A stretch of 64,000 bases of DNA from a virus, in the IMG/VR virus record IMGVR_UViG_3300020411_003161, positions 1-64,000 of that record; one strand, 5' to 3'. The translations under genes were made by a program, and so were the position numbers. Shown in pieces: positions 62,430 to 64,000 of the stretch. Each line of letters opens with the position of its first letter. The first letter of the stretch is position 1. The notes beneath the pieces are model-generated. The model did not search any database. It was not told the origin of the DNA and was given only the letters and a program-made list of their open reading frames with translations.

Positions 62430-63050
62430 TCAAGTTTTTTTCATTTTTATTTTTAATTGTGCCAATAGATTATCTATTTGTTTTAATTTAGGATGATTGA
62501 TATCAGCATCCATAAACTCATCTCTTTTAATTTTTAACTTCCCATATGCTTTCTGTAAATCTACTAAAGCAATACCTTTCATTGATTTCCTATAATATAA
62601 ATGGTGTAATGCTTCATCTTCTGCTTCAGCACCACGAACACCAGCAACTGCAGTTATGTATTCTGTTTCATATGGTTCTGAATCTACAACTTCTGTAATC
62701 TCTTCCCATACTGCTTGCTCCCACATAGCATCCATATCAAAGTCTATATCTTCTACAGATGCAATATCAATACTATCTTGAATTGCTTTTTGTTTACTTT
62801 TTTCAGCTCTTTGTACTGCAAATACAGAATCATAATATGTGTCTGATAATGAATCACATTCACTTAACCATTGTCCATAGTTTTTCCAATTAGGTCTACC
62901 ATTATAATTTCTGTATTCTGTATCATCACATTCCTTACCCATGAATGTAGATGTCTTAAACTCTGATACACGAGTTGCTTGACTATAACCTAATTGAATA
63001 TTCAGACAAATAAAAAGTATTGGGATTATATTCGAAATACCAAATCTCAT
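62430..63050 (-). CDS. Secreted protein next to pseudopilins
   Basis: 206 residues. Residues 1-25 (MRFGISNIIPILFICLNIQL, then GYSQA) form a typical Sec signal peptide. The mature part has paired cysteines (MGKECDDTEYRNYNG and LSECDSLSDTYYDS), a very acidic middle (IASVEDIDFDMDAMWEQAVWEEITEV) and a C-terminal helical half (HLYYRKSMKGIALVDLQKAYGKL) containing a conserved-looking VAGVRGAEAEDEAL segment. The start at 63050 overlaps the pilin gene by 68 bases but has AGGAG upstream. It probably works with the pseudopilins in the periplasm or outside; function unknown. Confidence 0.75.
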   Translation of the reverse strand: MRFGISNIIPILFICLNIQLGYSQATRVSEFKTSTFMGKECDDTEYRNYNGRPNWKNYGQWLSECDSLSDTYYDSVFAVQRAEKSKQKAIQDSIDIASVEDIDFDMDAMWEQAVWEEITEVVDSEPYETEYITAVAGVRGAEAEDEALHHLYYRKSMKGIALVDLQKAYGKLKIKRDEFMDADINHPKLKQIDNLLAQLKIKMKKT

Positions 63051-63387
63051 TATTCATTCTCCTATGATATAGTTTAGTTCCATCGAATTGCCACTCATTA
63101 TCTTCATCGGGTATTCCCAATTCATGAGTAACGATTACATTTCTCGTACGACCTAAAACAGATAATGGGTGTTCAGGCCAACTTTGTTGTCCTGTTAACT
63201 CATATTGTTTCTTTGCATAAACTTCTAACTCTTTCCAAATCTGATATGTAAATTCCTTTTCATGTTTCAATTCTTCCAATTCAATCCTTTTTTCAAATCT
63301 TGGTACAGCCACTGCACTCATAATACCAATAATCAGAATCACTATCATCAACTCAATTAGAGTGAATCCTTTAAGTGATACTTTCAT
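62983..63387 (-). CDS. Type IV pilin / type II secretion pseudopilin-like protein
   Basis: 134 residues. The class III (prepilin) signal is textbook: MKVSLKG|FTLIELMIVILIIGIMSAVA, with a basic leader, Gly at -1, Phe at +1 and Glu at +5, then a roughly 20-residue hydrophobic helix and an acidic/basic amphipathic helix (RFEKRIELEELKHEKEF). The C-terminal globular part is short and beta-rich (DEDNEWQFDGTKLYHRRMNNEIWYFEYN), as in pseudopilins (GspH/GspI size). It needs a prepilin peptidase, which would be provided by the host. GGGGAGA precedes the ATG; it overlaps the preceding pilin gene by one base. Confidence 0.9.
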   Translation of the reverse strand: MKVSLKGFTLIELMIVILIIGIMSAVAVPRFEKRIELEELKHEKEFTYQIWKELEVYAKKQYELTGQQSWPEHPLSVLGRTRNVIVTHELGIPDEDNEWQFDGTKLYHRRMNNEIWYFEYNPNTFYLSEYSIRL

Positions 63388-63830
63388 TAAATCTCCCCAA
63401 CTACATAATCATTAAGAGATGGACTATCAGGGTCTGTATCTTTTATCACTATCCTTTTTGTTATAAATCCATATTCGCTTGTATCATCATCCCAGTAATA
63501 ATTATATGGGTTCTTATTCTGATTGTATGGCAACTTGCCACTAAATAAATTATCTGGTGTTCTACCATCTTCTAAAGTAATTTCTCTGTATGTGGAATCC
63601 ATTAAACCATTCTCTGGCAATTGTGGAAAGTGTGGATTACCTCGCATATGGTTTAAATAATAATACTGCATAAAAGTATTCTTTATTGTTTCCATATTTG
63701 CTAAGTTCACTTGTTTTTGAGTTCGATTCGTTAAACTATTAAAAGTGGGGATCATCGAACCAACGAGAATCCCCACTAATGTTATAGTTACGATCAACTC
63801 AACCAAAGTAAATCCGGCAGAGTTCTTCAT
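63387..63830 (-). CDS. Type IV pilin / pseudopilin-like protein (GspG/PilA-type)
   Basis: 147 residues with the prepilin signal MKNSAG|FTLVELIVTITLVGILVGSM: short basic leader, Gly at -1, Phe at +1 and Glu at +5. After the hydrophobic helix comes an amphipathic helix (TNRTQKQVNLANMETIKNTF) and a compact C-terminal domain (PENGLMDSTYREITLEDGRTPDN, PYNYYWDDDTSEYGFITKRI) with acidic residues, resembling calcium-binding major pseudopilins. AGGAG lies directly upstream. It is the second of at least three pilin-like genes transcribed into the phage block. Confidence 0.9.
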   Translation of the reverse strand: MKNSAGFTLVELIVTITLVGILVGSMIPTFNSLTNRTQKQVNLANMETIKNTFMQYYYLNHMRGNPHFPQLPENGLMDSTYREITLEDGRTPDNLFSGKLPYNQNKNPYNYYWDDDTSEYGFITKRIVIKDTDPDSPSLNDYVVGEI

Positions 63831-63839
63831 CGATAACTC

Positions 63840-64000
63840 CTATAGATCAGCTCTAGAACCTAAAGTCCCTACATCAGCATTATCGCCTGTTTGTGTACCT
63901 TTATCATATGCCCAACCAACTCTAGAGTTGTCATTTCTTTGATGTGTGATTTTGTTAGAAGTAGTATTATATGTCCACTCACCATCAGAATCAGCATCAT
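63840..64000 (-). CDS. C-terminus of a further pilin-like or secreted protein, 5' end outside window
   Basis: 53 codons of an open frame run in from the right edge and stop with TAG at 63840-63842, nine bases before the next ATG and overlapping its AGGAG site. The residues (DADSDGEWTYNTTSNKITHQ ... GDNADVGTLGSRADL) have the DGEW strand pattern seen at the C-terminal domain of pilin-like proteins, including the 'DNEWQFDGTKLYHR' segment of the 134-residue neighbour. That it is a third pseudopilin is inference from this similarity and the operon context. Confidence 0.6.
   Translation of the reverse strand, partial: DADSDGEWTYNTTSNKITHQRNDNSRVGWAYDKGTQTGDNADVGTLGSRADL

Noticed and set aside
61550-64000. 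Right part as bacterial chromosome flanking a prophage
   Set aside because: No integrase, attachment repeat or tRNA end is visible, gene direction is unchanged and the small genes are packed in phage style. It cannot be fully excluded from sequence alone, so the pilin finding lists it as a test.
1-64000. tRNA or other structural RNA genes
   Set aside because: The gaps are all under about 90 bases and AT-rich; I saw no cloverleaf or GTTCRA-type T-loop sequence in them.

Overview
The window reads as one continuous stretch of a tailed-phage genome with a T4-like (myovirus-type) head module. Supporting genes are a gp21-type prohead protease, a gp20-type portal, a gp17-type large terminase, recombination and replication enzymes of T4 flavour, and a very large block of fibre and adhesin genes. 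It is visibly AT-rich and almost entirely transcribed from the minus strand; the only plus-strand gene is a 58-residue ribbon-helix-helix-like protein. The protein styles (SGS/STGSFG fibre repeats, LamG and kelch-like fibres, a zinc protein before the terminase, 2OG-Fe(II) oxygenases) resemble uncultivated marine myoviruses, from memory. The host is not identifiable. Type IV pilin-like proteins, a GH108 muramidase and a GT9-like glycosyltransferase suggest a Gram-negative-type envelope. I see no integrase, tRNA, CRISPR array or reverse transcriptase.

Layout in the direction of transcription (right to left). (1) 64000-61550: at least three pseudopilin-like proteins (one cut by the window edge), a signal-peptide protein, a membrane-anchored protein and a small HExxH metallopeptidase. 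(2) 61546-56934: RuvC-like resolvase, DnaG-like primase and a single-chain SbcD-SbcC (Mre11-Rad50) fusion. (3) 56761-56937, plus strand: the RHH candidate regulator, divergent from the fibre block. (4) 56675-20975: about 36 kb of fibre and adhesin genes, including proteins of 3080, 1754 and 1700 residues, seven LamG-type modules, kelch-like propeller repeats, a discoidin-like domain and a shared C-terminal module. (5) 20923-16090: small unknown proteins, four tandem 2OG-Fe(II) oxygenases and a GT9-like glycosyltransferase. (6) 16034-12600: another kelch-like fibre, an endolysin and a 61-residue protein. (7) 12526-1: a translationally coupled series made of a 1236-residue kinase/adenylyltransferase/RNA-ligase-like protein, a CCA-adding enzyme with an HD domain, a four-Cys protein and the terminase, followed by portal, head proteins, protease and a possible scaffold or internal protein that runs off the left edge.

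The most notable system is the RNA end-repair or tRNA-repair set placed directly upstream of the terminase. Several proteins, including two of these enzymes and the metallopeptidase, start with short leaders ending in hydrophobic-x-Glu, the cleavage signature of T4-type prohead proteases. This raises the possibility, which is inference, that they are packaged in the head and injected. Other striking signals are a recurrent directional motif, ATATTTAT, upstream of at least 14 genes; a 72-heptad coiled-coil ruler made of repeats whose lengths are all multiples of seven; phage-borne pseudopilins; and the SbcD-SbcC fusion.
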